64,000 bases of DNA from Hofstenia miamia (Eukaryota; Xenacoelomorpha; Acoela). Shown here piece by piece: positions 1 to 11,370 of the stretch. The DNA lies in assembly GCA_004352715.1 (NCBI GenBank), contig SCFE01000006.1:1348614-1412613 (forward strand). The letters are read 5' to 3'. The position numbers and the translations under genes were made by a program. Position 1 is the first letter of the stretch; every line of letters starts with the position of its first letter. Under the pieces are notes generated by a model. The model was not told the DNA's origin, did no database searches, and worked only from the letters and a program-made list of their open reading frames with translations.

Positions 1-1198
1 CCATGTTTGTGACAAACAGGCTTAAAAAAATTCTCGTAAAAATGCGTAATTGTTGATATCAGCTGAGCCATCTTCAGTCTGATTTCAGCATCAGTTTTCC
101 ACTTTGCGCTTTGAAAATGAAATGGAATTTTCCATTTGATTACTGACCAAATGATCTGGAGTTTTATGTTCTCAATATGTTATTCAAAATATTTTCAGGC
201 AATGATAAACATAAAATCAAAAAAACGTTTTGTTAATTTAAAGCGATTCTTTTTGAAGAAATAAACTTTTTTACCATCCCTGTTTTCAACTTGCAATTGA
301 GTTTGCGGCTCATTACCTAAATGGCTGCTTAATTGGCTAAGAAATGCAAGCATTATTTCTCTTTGCATTCCAAAACATATTTTAAATGAAAAAACGGTAT
401 TTATTCCCTATAATAATTTCATCATTTTTGAGTTATTCAACCTGAAGGATGTTTAGCGACTAACAGGCCACAACGATGTCATCTTTTTGAAAAATGATAT
501 TTATATTATATTAATGCAATTTTTTAGAATATTCTTTAGTTGTGAAAAAGCTGGTTATCAACGTTTTCTGCTGAACACTTTCTTATCACTAAATTAAAGA
601 ACTGGGGTTAATTTTTTTAGGATTTTTTAGTTATTTTTTACAGGAATATTTCAAAAGATGTATTTCTTGTAATTTGATTCAAAAAATAAACATAAATATG
701 CAGATTTAACTGCAAAAGTGCCTTAAGTAATTCAGAACTCGCGCGTAATAACCAAGAACAAGATACACATTCAAAAAAAAAAATCAAAAAAACTTAAATT
801 TTTAAAAATATTTTGCTAGAAGCTTTGAGGATAGAGTCATATTGTAAATGTCAAATTTCAGTATTATTGAGTGACTATTCAAATTTAAAATGAGGTTATT
901 GTGTTCTGGTCTGATTTTCTAACCAGATCCCAAATAGATATAACTTTGTTGATGATTCTAAACTTAGCAGTGCTTATTTGAACCTTATCAATTTTATCAA
1001 TAAGGAAGTCTGGTTAACCGCCTTCTTTCGTAGGCAGAGGTAGATTTAGTTTAGCTAAAGCCATGTGATAGTCAAAAGTAGTAATATTTCCTACATGTAT
1101 TTGCGTTTGTGACCTAAATATACGTCGTAACGCAAAACTTCGCTTTTTGATCACATTATTTATGACGCAATAAATGAGAGAAAACAGTATTATTAATA
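1..1198. other. Noncoding AT-rich DNA, no gene seen
   Basis: No open frame here resembles a protein and no RNA gene, TIR or tandem repeat was recognised. A few A/T homopolymer runs are the only structure. Confidence 0.6.
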
Positions 1199-2219
1199 AT
1201 ATATATATATATATATATANNNNNNNNNNNNNNNNNNNNNNNNNNNNNNNNNNNNNNNNNNNNNNNNNNNNNNNNNNNNNNNNNNNNNNNNNNNNNNNNN
1301 NNNNNNNNNNNNNNNNNNNNNNNNNNNNNNNNNNNNNNNNNNNNNNNNNNNNNNNNNNNNNNNNNNNNNNNNNNNNNNNNNNNNNNNNNNNNNNNNNNNN
1401 NNNNNNNNNNNNNNNNNNNNNNNNNNNNNNNNNNNNNNNNNNNNNNNNNNNNNNNNNNNNNNNNNNNNNNNNNNNNNNNNNNNNNNNNNNNNNNNNNNNN
1501 NNNNNNNNNNNNNNNNNNNNNNNNNNNNNNNNNNNNNNNNNNNNNNNNNNNNNNNNNNNNNNNNNNNNNNNNNNNNNNNNNNNNNNNNNNNNNNNNNNNN
1601 NNNNNNNNNNNNNNNNNNNNNNNNNNNNNNNNNNNNNNNNNNNNNNNNNNNNNNNNNNNNNNNNNNNNNNNNNNNNNNNNNNNNNNNNNNNNNNNNNNNN
1701 NNNNNNNNNNNNNNNNNNNNNNNNNNNNNNNNNNNNNNNNNNNNNNNNNNNNNNNNNNNNNNNNNNNNNNNNNNNNNNNNNNNNNNNNNNNNNNNNNNNN
1801 NNNNNNNNNNNNNNNNNNNNNNNNNNNNNNNNNNNNNNNNNNNNNNNNNNNNNNNNNNNNNNNNNNNNNNNNNNNNNNNNNNNNNNNNNNNNNNNNNNNN
1901 NNNNNNNNNNNNNNNNNNNNNNNNNNNNNNNNNNNNNNNNNNNNNNNNNNNNNNNNNNNNNNNNNNNNNNNNNNNNNNNNNNNNNNNNNNNNNNNNNNNN
2001 NNNNNNNNNNNNNNNNNNNNNNNNNNNNNNNNNNNNNNNNNNNNNNNNNNNNNNNNNNNNNNNNNNNNNNNNNNNNNNNNNNNNNNNNNNNNNNNNNNNN
2101 NNNNNNNNNNNNNNNNNNNNNNNNNNNNNNNNNNNNNNNNNNNNNNNNNNNNNNNNNNNNNNNNNNNNNNNNNNNNNNNNNNNNNNNNNNNNNNNNNNNN
2201 NNNNNNNNNNNNNNNNNNN
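1199..2219. other. (TA)n tract followed by a 1000-base assembly gap
   Basis: A pure TA dinucleotide run occupies 1199-1219 and leads directly into N from 1220 to 2219. The gap is exactly 1000 bases, so it is probably a placeholder size and not a measured one. The 5' part of the LINE copy that starts at 2220 presumably lies inside the gap. Confidence 0.9.
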
Positions 2220-2630
2220 AGTAGTGGTAGACAAAGAGAAAAGATTAGGAACAGTAATAGACATAGCAGTACCAAAGGACAGGAATGTAGAAAGCAAGGA
2301 GAAAGAGAAGATAGACAAGTACAGGGAGTTGGCAGAGGAAATAGAAAGGCTGTGGAAGTTAAAGAAGGTCGAAGTAGTCCCAGTAGTAGTAGGCGCACTA
2401 GGAGCAGTGAGTAAGAAGCATACGAGATACTTGGAGGAGTTGGGAGTACCAAAGTGGGGAGGAGCAGTAGCACAGAAGGCAGCATTGTTAGGAACAGCTA
2501 GAGTCCTGAGGAAAGCTCTCAGACTCCCTGGGAACTGGTGAGTTCCCCGAGCTGAGAGGGATACCAGCATGAAGCTGTGAGATGCAAGGATAATAATAAT
2601 AATAATATTAATAATAATAATAATAATAAT
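2220..2630 (+). mobile_element. 3' end of a non-LTR retrotransposon with restriction-like endonuclease (copy 1)
   Basis: An open frame enters from the assembly gap and ends at TGA 2539-2541, giving about 106 residues of a retrotransposon C-terminus. It contains the second half of a PD-(D/E)XK-type endonuclease (the aspartate in VIDIAVP), then a conserved segment VVPVVVGALGAV, and ends in a leucine-rich LLGTARVLRKAL tail. In such elements this domain nicks the target DNA for target-primed reverse transcription. The gene is followed by a short 3' UTR and a (TAA)n tail at 2590-2630, the usual 3' terminus of this kind of element. The reverse transcriptase domain is not in the window. Copies 2 and 3 follow in the same orientation. 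The exact clade (R2/NeSL/HERO-like) is inferred from the endonuclease type. Confidence 0.8.
2590..2630 (+). repeat. (TAA)n microsatellite tail of LINE copy 1
   Basis: About 13 units of TAA/AAT with one interruption close LINE copy 1. The next LINE copy starts about 30 bp later. Confidence 0.9.
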
Positions 2631-2663
2631 TGTAAGTAAGAAACAAGGTATAGGCAGAAGGCA

Positions 2664-3113
2664 ATGCATGGAGAATACTGGAGGAACACAGAAATTTGTT
2701 ACAGAGAAGAGAGCAACAAGTGGTTAAAGAAGGCAGAACTGAAGAGAGAAACAGAAGCACTAATAATGACAGCACAGGAACAAGCAATAAGAACGAACTG
2801 GGTGAAGAAGCAAATGGTACATTGGAGCTTGAGCAGGCAGCATGGGTTAGAAGCAGGAGACAAGTGGTATGAGCACAAGCCGCAGGGAGCCATCGAGAAT
2901 GAGAAGATTAAGATATTGTGGGACTTCAACATACAGACAAGCAAGGTGATAGAAGCACGGAGGCCAGACATAGTAGTGGTAGACAAAGAGCAAAGATTAG
3001 GAACAGTGATAAACATATCTGTACCAAAGGACACGAATGTAGAAAGCAAGGAGAAAGAGAAGATAGACAAGTACAGAGAGTTAGCAGAGGAAATAGAAAG
3101 GCTGTGGAAGTTA
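2664..3113 (+). mobile_element. Non-LTR retrotransposon C-terminal region (copy 2), cut by a gap
   Basis: An uninterrupted frame of 150 residues reaches the assembly gap at 3114. It carries the complete signature of a restriction-like endonuclease: R-x-P-D at about residues 99-102 (in EARRPDIVVVDKE), followed 14 residues later by the aspartate of the VINISVP strand, then the helix KEKEKIDKYRELAEEIERLW. The N-terminal part, with the basic and aromatic segment WVKKQMVHWSLSRQHGLEAG, matches the region just upstream of the PD motif in these elements. The start at 2664 is only the first ATG of the visible frame; the true ORF of the parent element began much further upstream. Compared with copies 1 and 3 this copy has several substitutions, for example VIN where copy 1 has VID at the catalytic aspartate. 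Confidence 0.8.
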
Positions 3114-3710
3114 NNNNNNNNNNNNNNNNNNNNNNNNNNNNNNNNNNNNNNNNNNNNNNNNNNNNNNNNNNNNNNNNNNNNNNNNNNNNNNNNNNNNNNN
3201 NNNNNNNNNNNNNNNNNNNNNNNNNNNNNNNNNNNNNNNNNNNNNNNNNNNNNNNNNNNNNNNNNNNNNNNNNNNNNNNNNNNNNNNNNNNNNNNNNNNN
3301 NNNNNNNNNNNNNNNNNNNNNNNNNNNNNNNNNNNNNNNNNNNNNNNNNNNNNNNNNNNNNNNNNNNNNNNNNNNNNNNNNNNNNNNNNNNNNNNNNNNN
3401 NNNNNNNNNNNNNNNNNNNNNNNNNNNNNNNNNNNNNNNNNNNNNNNNNNNNNNNNNNNNNNNNNNNNNNNNNNNNNNNNNNNNNNNNNNNNNNNNNNNN
3501 NNNNNNNNNNNNNNNNNNNNNNNNNNNNNNNNNNNNNNNNNNNNNNNNNNNNNNNNNNNNNNNNNNNNNNNNNNNNNNNNNNNNNNNNNNNNNNNNNNNN
3601 NNNNNNNNNNNNNNNNNNNNNNNNNNNNNNNNNNNNNNNNNNNNNNNNNNNNNNNNNNNNNNNNNNNNNNNNNNNNNNNNNNNNNNNNNNNNNNNNNNNN
3701 NNNNNNNNNN
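3114..3710. other. Assembly gap of 597 Ns inside the LINE array
   Basis: The sequence just before the gap (about 3045-3113) and just after it (3711-3776) is the same stretch of the LINE. The gap therefore joins two different copies and does not interrupt one. Confidence 0.9.
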
Positions 3711-3993
3711 CAAGGAGAAAGAGAAGATAGACAAGTACAGGGAGTTGGCAGAGGAAATAGAAAGGCTGTGGAAGTTAAAGAAGGTCGAAGTAGTCCCAGT
3801 AGTAGTAGGAGCACTAGGAGCAGTAAGAAGCATAAGCGATACTTGGAGGAGTTGGGAGTACCAAAGTGGGGAGGAGCAGTAGCACAGAAGGCAGCATTGT
3901 TAGGAACAGCTAGAGTCCTGAGGAAAGCTCTCAGACTCCCTGGGAACTGGTGAGTTCCCCGAGCTGATACCAGTATGGAGCTGTGAGAAGTAA

Positions 3994-4040
<47 letters not shown>
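3711..4040 (+). mobile_element. 3' end of the same non-LTR retrotransposon (copy 3)
   Basis: This copy starts right after the gap, shares more bases with copy 1 than with copy 2, and ends at TGA 3951-3953 followed by a 3' UTR and a (TAA)n tail at 3994-4040. Relative to copy 1 it lacks four bases near 3828, in the GCAGTAAGAAGC segment, which shifts the reading frame inside the C-terminal region. Its 3' UTR is also a few bases shorter. It is therefore a dead copy. Confidence 0.8.
3994..4040 (+). repeat. (TAA)n microsatellite tail of LINE copy 3
   Basis: An uninterrupted run of about 15 TAA/AAT units closes the LINE array. Confidence 0.9.
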
Positions 4041-7000
4041 GCTTTAATTTAATGGTATAGTTAATGGTAATTCATGATGTACTTGTGTAAAATTTTACAT
4101 TGTATAACTGCTCAGTTGTGGATTTAACACTAGAAACGTGGTGATATGTCAAAGTGGCCAATAAGCATTTTTTGTTTGCTTTCATTATTCATTCAGCAAA
4201 AACACTAGAATGTACATGTGCTTCCAATTGTGTTGATAATCTCATTGAATTTGCTGTTAGTGGAAATGTTGTTTTTTTAAATGATTGTCCATTTAAACAT
4301 AAGATGTAAATATTTTCTTAAGGAGTGCTCGCTGTTCTAGTGTTAATTGAGGATGTGGAAGATGCATATTCCTTGAAAAGTAACAGATAATTTTTACTAT
4401 ATTTTTTTGTTTGTTATCTAAATGTGTATGTTTATGTGTGTATAAGCTCCTAGAGAAGCGAATGCGGTAAAGATGGGTCTTGGGAAAGAATTGAAAAAAA
4501 TCCATTGCTACTTCGGAAGTAGAAAGTCAAAAATTGAAATTAACAAAGTTGGTGAAGTTCGAATCAATGCATATCCATAGGCTTTTACTGATACATTTAT
4601 TTTTAGTGTTGTCTTTATACAATATATACACGTAATAGTTAATAAAAAATTATGAGAAAAGAATTTCGCTGCAACGCGATCAATGTGGAGCAGATCTGTA
4701 AATGGGCTGTGTTGACCCACTGCAAAATTCAACTAATGAATTGCCCTTTTAGCCTCCTCACACATTCAATTCATTTTGAGTCTTTAGGGAATATAAAAGG
4801 AGAACAAACAATTGTATTCGAAAAGATAGCAAGTAATTTTTTACTATAAAATGAACAATGCAATTATTTTGCAACATCGCGTATTAACCTTAATTTGCCT
4901 GTGTTCTTTATGAAGGACAAACTGTTTTTCAAGATTTTCAGGCAATTTTCTTTAAACCTATTATGACATTTAAAAATTCTGACATCTAGAAACAACTATT
5001 GGTGAATGTTCACGATATCAGCACAAATCCACATCTCAAATCCCACATCACACCACATGAATAAAAGTTTGTCACATAAATCCCCACAAAAGGCCACAAC
5101 TAAATTTACAATACTGCCAAGTATTTCACTAAGGTTTTGTAGGCAAAGAGGATCTTAGGCATATTTTAATAGGGTAAGTGTAGGGAACATGAGCCCGTAG
5201 CTAATACGAAACCCCCAAGAATCCTGTCTACTCCTGCTTCAGAAAAATTTTTGTTATATCATCTCTAGTGACATTTCTGATTGCATACAATGTAAAACTT
5301 CAATCAACAAGTCCATATTCTCAGAGAAAATTTACAGAATCTGTTAGAGTTTCTTTAGATATAAATGCTGGGTGACCTAAAATAAGAAAGATCTAGGCTG
5401 GAATGTCATGGTGAACTAAAATAACAGAGGTGTACTGCAAAAAGGGTGTTATGAAGTTGGGTAACTACTGTTTAGGTCTATCGATCATTGTGCACAGTGT
5501 AGAGGGCCTATTAGTGTATCTGCATTCCTGTCTTTGCAAATTATGCAAATGAACTTAAGGGTCTCGTAATCCTTACACGCACACTATGTATTACTATACA
5601 TCAAATATAACAATTTCTTACATATTTACCATTGTCTTCACTATATTCATATTCAAAAAATCTGTTTTTAAATGTTTGTGAATTTTGATAATAGTATTAT
5701 TAGAAGATTTAACTCCTTTGCTAATTTATGATAAAGCAGTGACTATTTAAAGCTTGGATAAAATCAAGCCACAACTACTAAAATGTATTTCTATAAGACA
5801 AAAATTTATAAGAACCACTCTTAATAATATAATAATTTTTAAAAACAATAATCTATAGGAAAGTTATGTAATGAATTTCAACCAATAAATTTCAACAGTA
5901 AAATCGTGGTTGATTTTAAATTTAATGTTAATTGGGGCTATAATAAAACTTCTCACGATTGAATCGATTAATAAAATTCTTAGAAGTTATATCGATTAAG
6001 CAAAGCAGCATTCACTTTTGAAACACCTATTTGGGCCATAGGTATTATTGTGCATATTATTTCAATGTGTTCAAAGAATAAAAATAATCCTGAAATTGAA
6101 AGCTTGCAAATTAACAAAATAATGCACTTATTTAATATAATTTCAAAAGCACACATTTACCCATTTTCAGTTTTGCGAATTAATAAATAAGTTCTTTAAC
6201 ATCTCTTTGCCGAAGGATGTCATTGCTCATAAGTGAAACCAATTTAAACGCTCTTTAAATTTGGCATTGACCAATTATTCTAAAATAGGTTTGTTACAAT
6301 AAGAATATTTTACGAAAAAACACTTGTTTTTTGTTTTCATTTTATTAAAATATTTTCTTTGAATTTTTTTTATTTGCGATAAAATAATTGTATGCTGCCT
6401 AGTGGCGGATTTGAGGGGCTGACTATGGGACTGCAGTCCCCCCATGAGGACAAAGCGGATGTGAATTTTTGCAACCTTGTTAAAAATTCTAAATTAGTGC
6501 TAAATTTTTGTATTTCATTTGCAAAACGACACAAGGGTTTGGCAAATATTTGCAAAATATTTCGCAAATTTTTAAATTACTTGCAAGTTTCCCTAAAATT
6601 TAAAAAACCTTGCAAAGATTTGGCAAATATTTCTCCAATTTTTCAACTTTTTTTCAATTAATATTACGCATTCTTAAGAATATATCAAACATATTCCAAT
6701 ATTAAGCTTTTCATCTACAATCCACCAAATTTTAGTATCTAATAAATTATAAGGGCAGTTGAAAGAACTGCTTCCACATCATACAAAAATAGAATCAATA
6801 CTGTTTCAGTGCAGATGTAACTATAAATTTTTAATTCAGATACTGAGAACTGGTGGATCTACGAGAGGGGGACTTCTGAAATCCCTCTCTATCTGCTAAT
6901 TATTTCTTCAACATATTGAATTCCCTATATCACATATTTCAAATGATGTTCAAATTGTATTCATAATATTATTAACCTATATAAATGTTTAAAATTTTAG

Positions 7001-7731
7001 CATTTTTTGTAAAAAATTTTAAGAATTTCTGAAATTTTGAACGCTATTGTGCAATGCAAATTAAAAGTAACACAGTAAAACTAATATTCTATGTATGTAG
7101 AAATGTTTCCTTCTCTTGACAGTTTTCCAAAAATAATAGAGTCATGAGGAAGTTATTGACAATTACTGGTTCTGATACCAAACCCACTGCTGGTAATACT
7201 GGGAACAAAAAAAGACATGGAATAGGATCAGTAGGAAACCAGAACTAAATTTTTAATTTCAATCTGAGACTGGGAGCAATTTGAATTAATATTTGTTATT
7301 ATATTTACTTGCTAAACTGAAATATGTCTGTAATACTGTATCTCCATTCAATATTCTGTTTTGTTAACAAAGCATAATTTTAAGCACATTTAATTTTCGA
7401 CTAGAACATCAGCAAGAACTTTTAAATTCTTATCATAACATGTAGAGAAATTTATGAGGATTCAAAACTTAATCAAATTTAGAATAGAAAATATTATGGA
7501 AAAATGGAGTTTAAGAACTTCAATACACCCCCATCAGAAATTTTTATATCTTCCCTGATGCTGCCTATTTTAACTTTTTTAATTCTCTATCACTAATATT
7601 TTCATTTAAAGTAAAAAATTTGAACAATTTTAAAATCAATTTATTATTCATATCCCTTCTGTATCGGTCTCAACGTCCAAGATCATGAATGTACCTCAAT
7701 AAAATGTATTAGTTGGGATAAAAATTTTGAG
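4041..7731. other. Noncoding DNA with possible transposon termini
   Basis: No gene could be supported. Around 6403-6448 a stretch beginning AGTGGCGGATTTGAGGGG contains the perfect 14-bp palindrome GGGACTGCAGTCCC, and near 6850 a related GGTGGATCTACGAGAGGGGG occurs. Both look like the terminal sequence type of hAT-family elements, but no matching opposite end or transposase frame was found. Short frames here carry no recognisable domain. Confidence 0.35.
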
Positions 7732-7763
7732 CAGGTGCTTATCGAGAATTTCTAAAAGGAGGG
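7732..7763 (+). repeat. Dispersed repeat terminus, first copy
   Basis: This 32-bp stretch starts CAGGTGCTTATCGAGAATTT and continues into TCTAAAAGGAGGG. It is closely repeated, in the same orientation, at 59097-59130. The CAG start followed by a G-run suggests the end of a hAT-like or MITE family, but no partner end was seen. Confidence 0.4.
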
Positions 7764-9250
7764 CCTAATTTTTATCCGAGACATATAGACCTAGGTAGTT
7801 TTTTGACCCTCTTTGCATAATGCCGTGCTCGCCCGTGCATATATGATAAATAACCCAAAAAGACAGACGGAGGTAATAAGAATAACATGAAATTCTACTT
7901 TTTCCCCTTTATGTCAAACAAAAAGACTGTTCATCAATGTATCGATCAGATAGTATGGGAATGATTTGAAGTTGGTAGCCCCAACTAAATACGCCCATGA
8001 TTCTGAGAGCTGCGCACTACGTATTTGTAGTAGTTTTGGAATTTTGCAAAATATAATTAAACATCGAATTAATACAACCATTTTACCGCCGTTTTACATT
8101 TTATCTAACAGTGACAGGTTAATATGTTTTAAAAATATTACTACAGTAGTATTTATATTACTTTTCAAATATATTTAGTTTACTATATTTAATTGTTTTA
8201 TCGGTGCTCAATGCAGTTGTTTGGCTTTTGTTTTTACGAGCTATATATCATTCATTTTACCATAGTAGTATTCAAAAATGTTATTATGTGCATGTACATA
8301 TCGAAGGGAACTTTTTCGATTTATATTAGGGGCCTAGGTTGTGTTGTGATAAATTTAATGTCAAAAATATATATTGAATTCATTGGCATTGTTAGGCTCT
8401 CATTAATTTCCAATCTTTAATATCTGGGCCCTTTTTTCATGTTCACCGCTGTTGTGTATAGGACTTTTTCCTACATAATAATGAAAGAAAACATTTGTTT
8501 TTAACTTTTCATTGTACGTAAGCATTAATCAAACAGATAACAATACGATGTTGTGTGATTTTTTACTTTATTATGTGATTTTGTTTTGTCCCTTAATGCT
8601 TTCAAAATTTCTAGGCTTCTGAGATTCATCTATCTAGTTGAAAACATGCTATCATTAAGTGCTGAAAATTTGGGTTAAAGCTTAACAAGTGTACTTAAAA
8701 GTATTGACTATTTTTCAACAAAAATACATATTTTTAAAAAAAAACTTAAATTCTCCTCTGACTTAATGTTGACCCAAATATAGCTCCTACCGGTAAAACA
8801 TGATCCAACCAATACCAAAGACAACTAAATAACACCTGAACGTGAAGCGAGATATTAAATTTTACAAGTAGCACTCGATTGTTTAGATAAACATCTCCGA
8901 AAATTACAGATTTCGAAAGAATAAATACCTGAATAATTATATCTAAAGCTACAGATATATGCACAAACGAAAATAAGCTATTCAAAACTTTCTTAACTTT
9001 TTGGCACAATTTTTAGTTTAGCAGTATGATCCTTTACAAAATTTTTAATAAACAAATTATAAATTTTTGATATAAATATAGTATACATAGATGCATGCAT
9101 ACAAGTTGAATTAACCAAACTACATAAAGATTCTGAAGATTTCAGGTAGTAAACAAATCCCTTTGTTGCTTAGCTAAATGAAAATAAGAAAGCTTGCAGA
9201 ACATAAGGTGAGTGAATAAGATTATTTAAAATAAATTCATTATCACATGG
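7764..9250. other. Noncoding DNA, no gene seen
   Basis: Frames of 60-90 codons exist on both strands but none shows a domain, and their codon content is that of random AT-rich DNA. The part above about 8750 may be remains of the P-element copy described next, but I cannot support that. Confidence 0.4.
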
Positions 9251-9267
9251 CTCATCGCAAACTTCTC

Positions 9268-10489
9268 TAGAAAGTGTCTTCTTTTAGAATCGCTGAATGT
9301 CTTAATTTCTTTTCACCTTCAAAGATTCGCTTTACAGAAATGTAGTAGTCGGCACCATTTATCTATCTGTAGATACCAAATCGTCTTTCAATATTATCAG
9401 AATTTATATGTCCAGTCAAAACGTAACTAATTTTTTTCTCATTCAGAAGGAAATTGATAGATTTAGACATAGGTGTATAAATAGAAATTGCAATACAAAC
9501 GTTTGACTTGAGAACCCCTTTAAGCAGCTATTTGACCACTTTAAAAAATAACAACTCCATTCCTGTAATGTATCTACTTGAGTTTTAGAAGTATTTGATA
9601 TATAGTTTAAATATTCTGAAATTTGCTTATAAGCAAATGGCGAATATGAATGAACAAGCGAGGAAAATATTAAAGTATTTTTAGAAAATCTTCGTTGATT
9701 TGGCTTAACAGATATTAGCTTTAATTGATCAGATAAAAACTTTATAATATGCTTTGTTAGAAAGCGAGTCGTCATATTCAATTAAAATTTCTTCACAAAT
9801 GTCGATAACTTTGTTCAACATAAATTGCCTAGGAGTGTCACGAATAGCAGCAGAGCTATTTAAGCAAGCAATCGGATTTTCTAGATCAGATAAGTATATC
9901 TTATTAAAACATTTCATTACTTTGAAATATTTGGGATGAGGACCTAAACACATAGAAGTAGGTATGTCGTAAGCTACAATACGATAAAAATTTTGTAATA
10001 TAGACAAATCCGCAAAATTTAGGCCTAAATCCGCTAAAAATAAATGACAAATAAAAATGTTTATATAGTAAACTAATATTGAATATATCAATCATCTGCA
10101 AACAATTGTATTCAAAAAATATTCAATTTTCGACTTCAAGTCATTATTAAAATTGTCTAATCGATTTGATGAGGTGGGTACATTCTCAGTATATCGCGGT
10201 TGTGTATTTAAATTTAGGGAATGGCCAAGGTTAATCCTAGGAAAAACATCCATCTTCAGTCGCTGTTTTTTATATTTAGCCCCACAACGTTGACGTTTAT
10301 CCTGCAATTAGTAGTAAAGTCATTTTCTTCGAAATTTTTGGAACCAACAAATGTACGTTTAGTTGGAATGAAATCCTTCCTCTGTATTTGTTGCAACCAT
10401 TTACGCTTATGCATTGAAACAATAATGGATGTGCTACCAAATTGCGAAGCATACCCAGATTTACACCCAACTACACAACAGCTAGGCAT
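9268..10489 (-). pseudogene. THAP-domain P-element-like transposase remnant
   Basis: Read on the minus strand, the first frame (10489-10256) begins MPSCCVVGCKSGY, carries a tryptophan in KRKWLQQI, then the DFIPTKRTF and FEENDF motifs. This is a THAP zinc-binding DNA-binding domain of the C2CH type, although the third cysteine (normally in VCSKHF) is glycine here and the histidine is asparagine. Downstream, in other frames, come a linker (10307-10092), a segment with QRRFSKNTLIFSSLVHSYSP (9781-9443) that matches the conserved region of P-element/THAP9-type transposases, and a C-terminal segment at 9428-9268 with LTGHINSDNIERRFGIYR, the usual C-terminal motif of the family. The part between the last two is far too short to hold the full catalytic core, so the copy is deleted as well as frameshifted. 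Terminal repeats were not identified. Confidence 0.75.
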
Positions 10490-11364
10490 GACTCAAATGA
10501 CTCGATTTCAAAGCCTTTATTATCGCAATAAGCAAATAAACTTAATCGAACGCCACTTTTCAAAACAAAAATATAATTATGCTTCGTTTCGCATCCAGGT
10601 GTTGTTTAGTTATCTCTGCTAATACAAACCAATGATCGACTAAACCCACTTGCATTTTGGAGGAAATACCCTTCTATTCAGTGGTGTTTGCAGAGTTTCG
10701 ATATTCTTAATAGTTAATGACTTTTGAACGGTAAGAATTTTTTTGAACAAACCAACACACATTTTAGGAAGTGTCCATGAGGCTTAAACTAGGTTAGCAA
10801 AACAAATTCTTGCGGAACAGAAATTTAAGGTGGCGTGGGTACATCTCTATTCAAAATCTAACTTGATGGATAATTTCTCCATTTCTAGGCAATTAAATTT
10901 AAACACCAACCAATAAATATATACACGGGATCGGGACGTAGAATTTATGGTATCACAGGCTTCTAGAATACATGCATTGCACACTCTTTGACATTGCTTT
11001 CTGAATATTGGACCGATATCTCAAATTGTTAAGATGTAATTTTATATAATTATATAAAATTAAACTATTGAGAAATAATTAAATAATTATATATAATTAT
11101 ATTTTGAAAGCTATGTAATTATCCAACTAATAAAAAGGTCAGCAGCCGCGTTTTCATCTCCTTGAAGCATTGTTTAATTAACTTAATAGTTATTTTTTAC
11201 CCTATGAAAGCAATTTGTAACGCAATAGAAAGAATTCCAATTTATTACTCCGCAATTGAATTGAATGCTAAACTATAAAGTCATGATTCAAATGCACAAA
11301 ACTCCATTAGTTTGGAGATTTGTACATATTTACCTAATTTTAAAAATTAATAAGACTTTTTTAG
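10490..11364. other. Spacer upstream of the zinc-finger gene; perfect AT palindrome
   Basis: The stretch holds no supported gene. A perfect 24-bp palindrome, AATTTTATATAA followed by its complement, lies at 11038-11061, with more AT-only inverted sequence up to 11103. The end of the stretch (CTTTTTTAG at 11356-11364) looks like a splice acceptor, so an upstream 5' UTR exon of the zinc-finger gene may lie in or beyond this spacer. Confidence 0.4.
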
Positions 11365-11370
11365 GAACTT

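Noticed and set aside
1174-2541. Long open frames across the 1000-base gap
   Set aside because: Most of the residues are unknown because the frame reads through Ns. Only the part after 2220 is real sequence.
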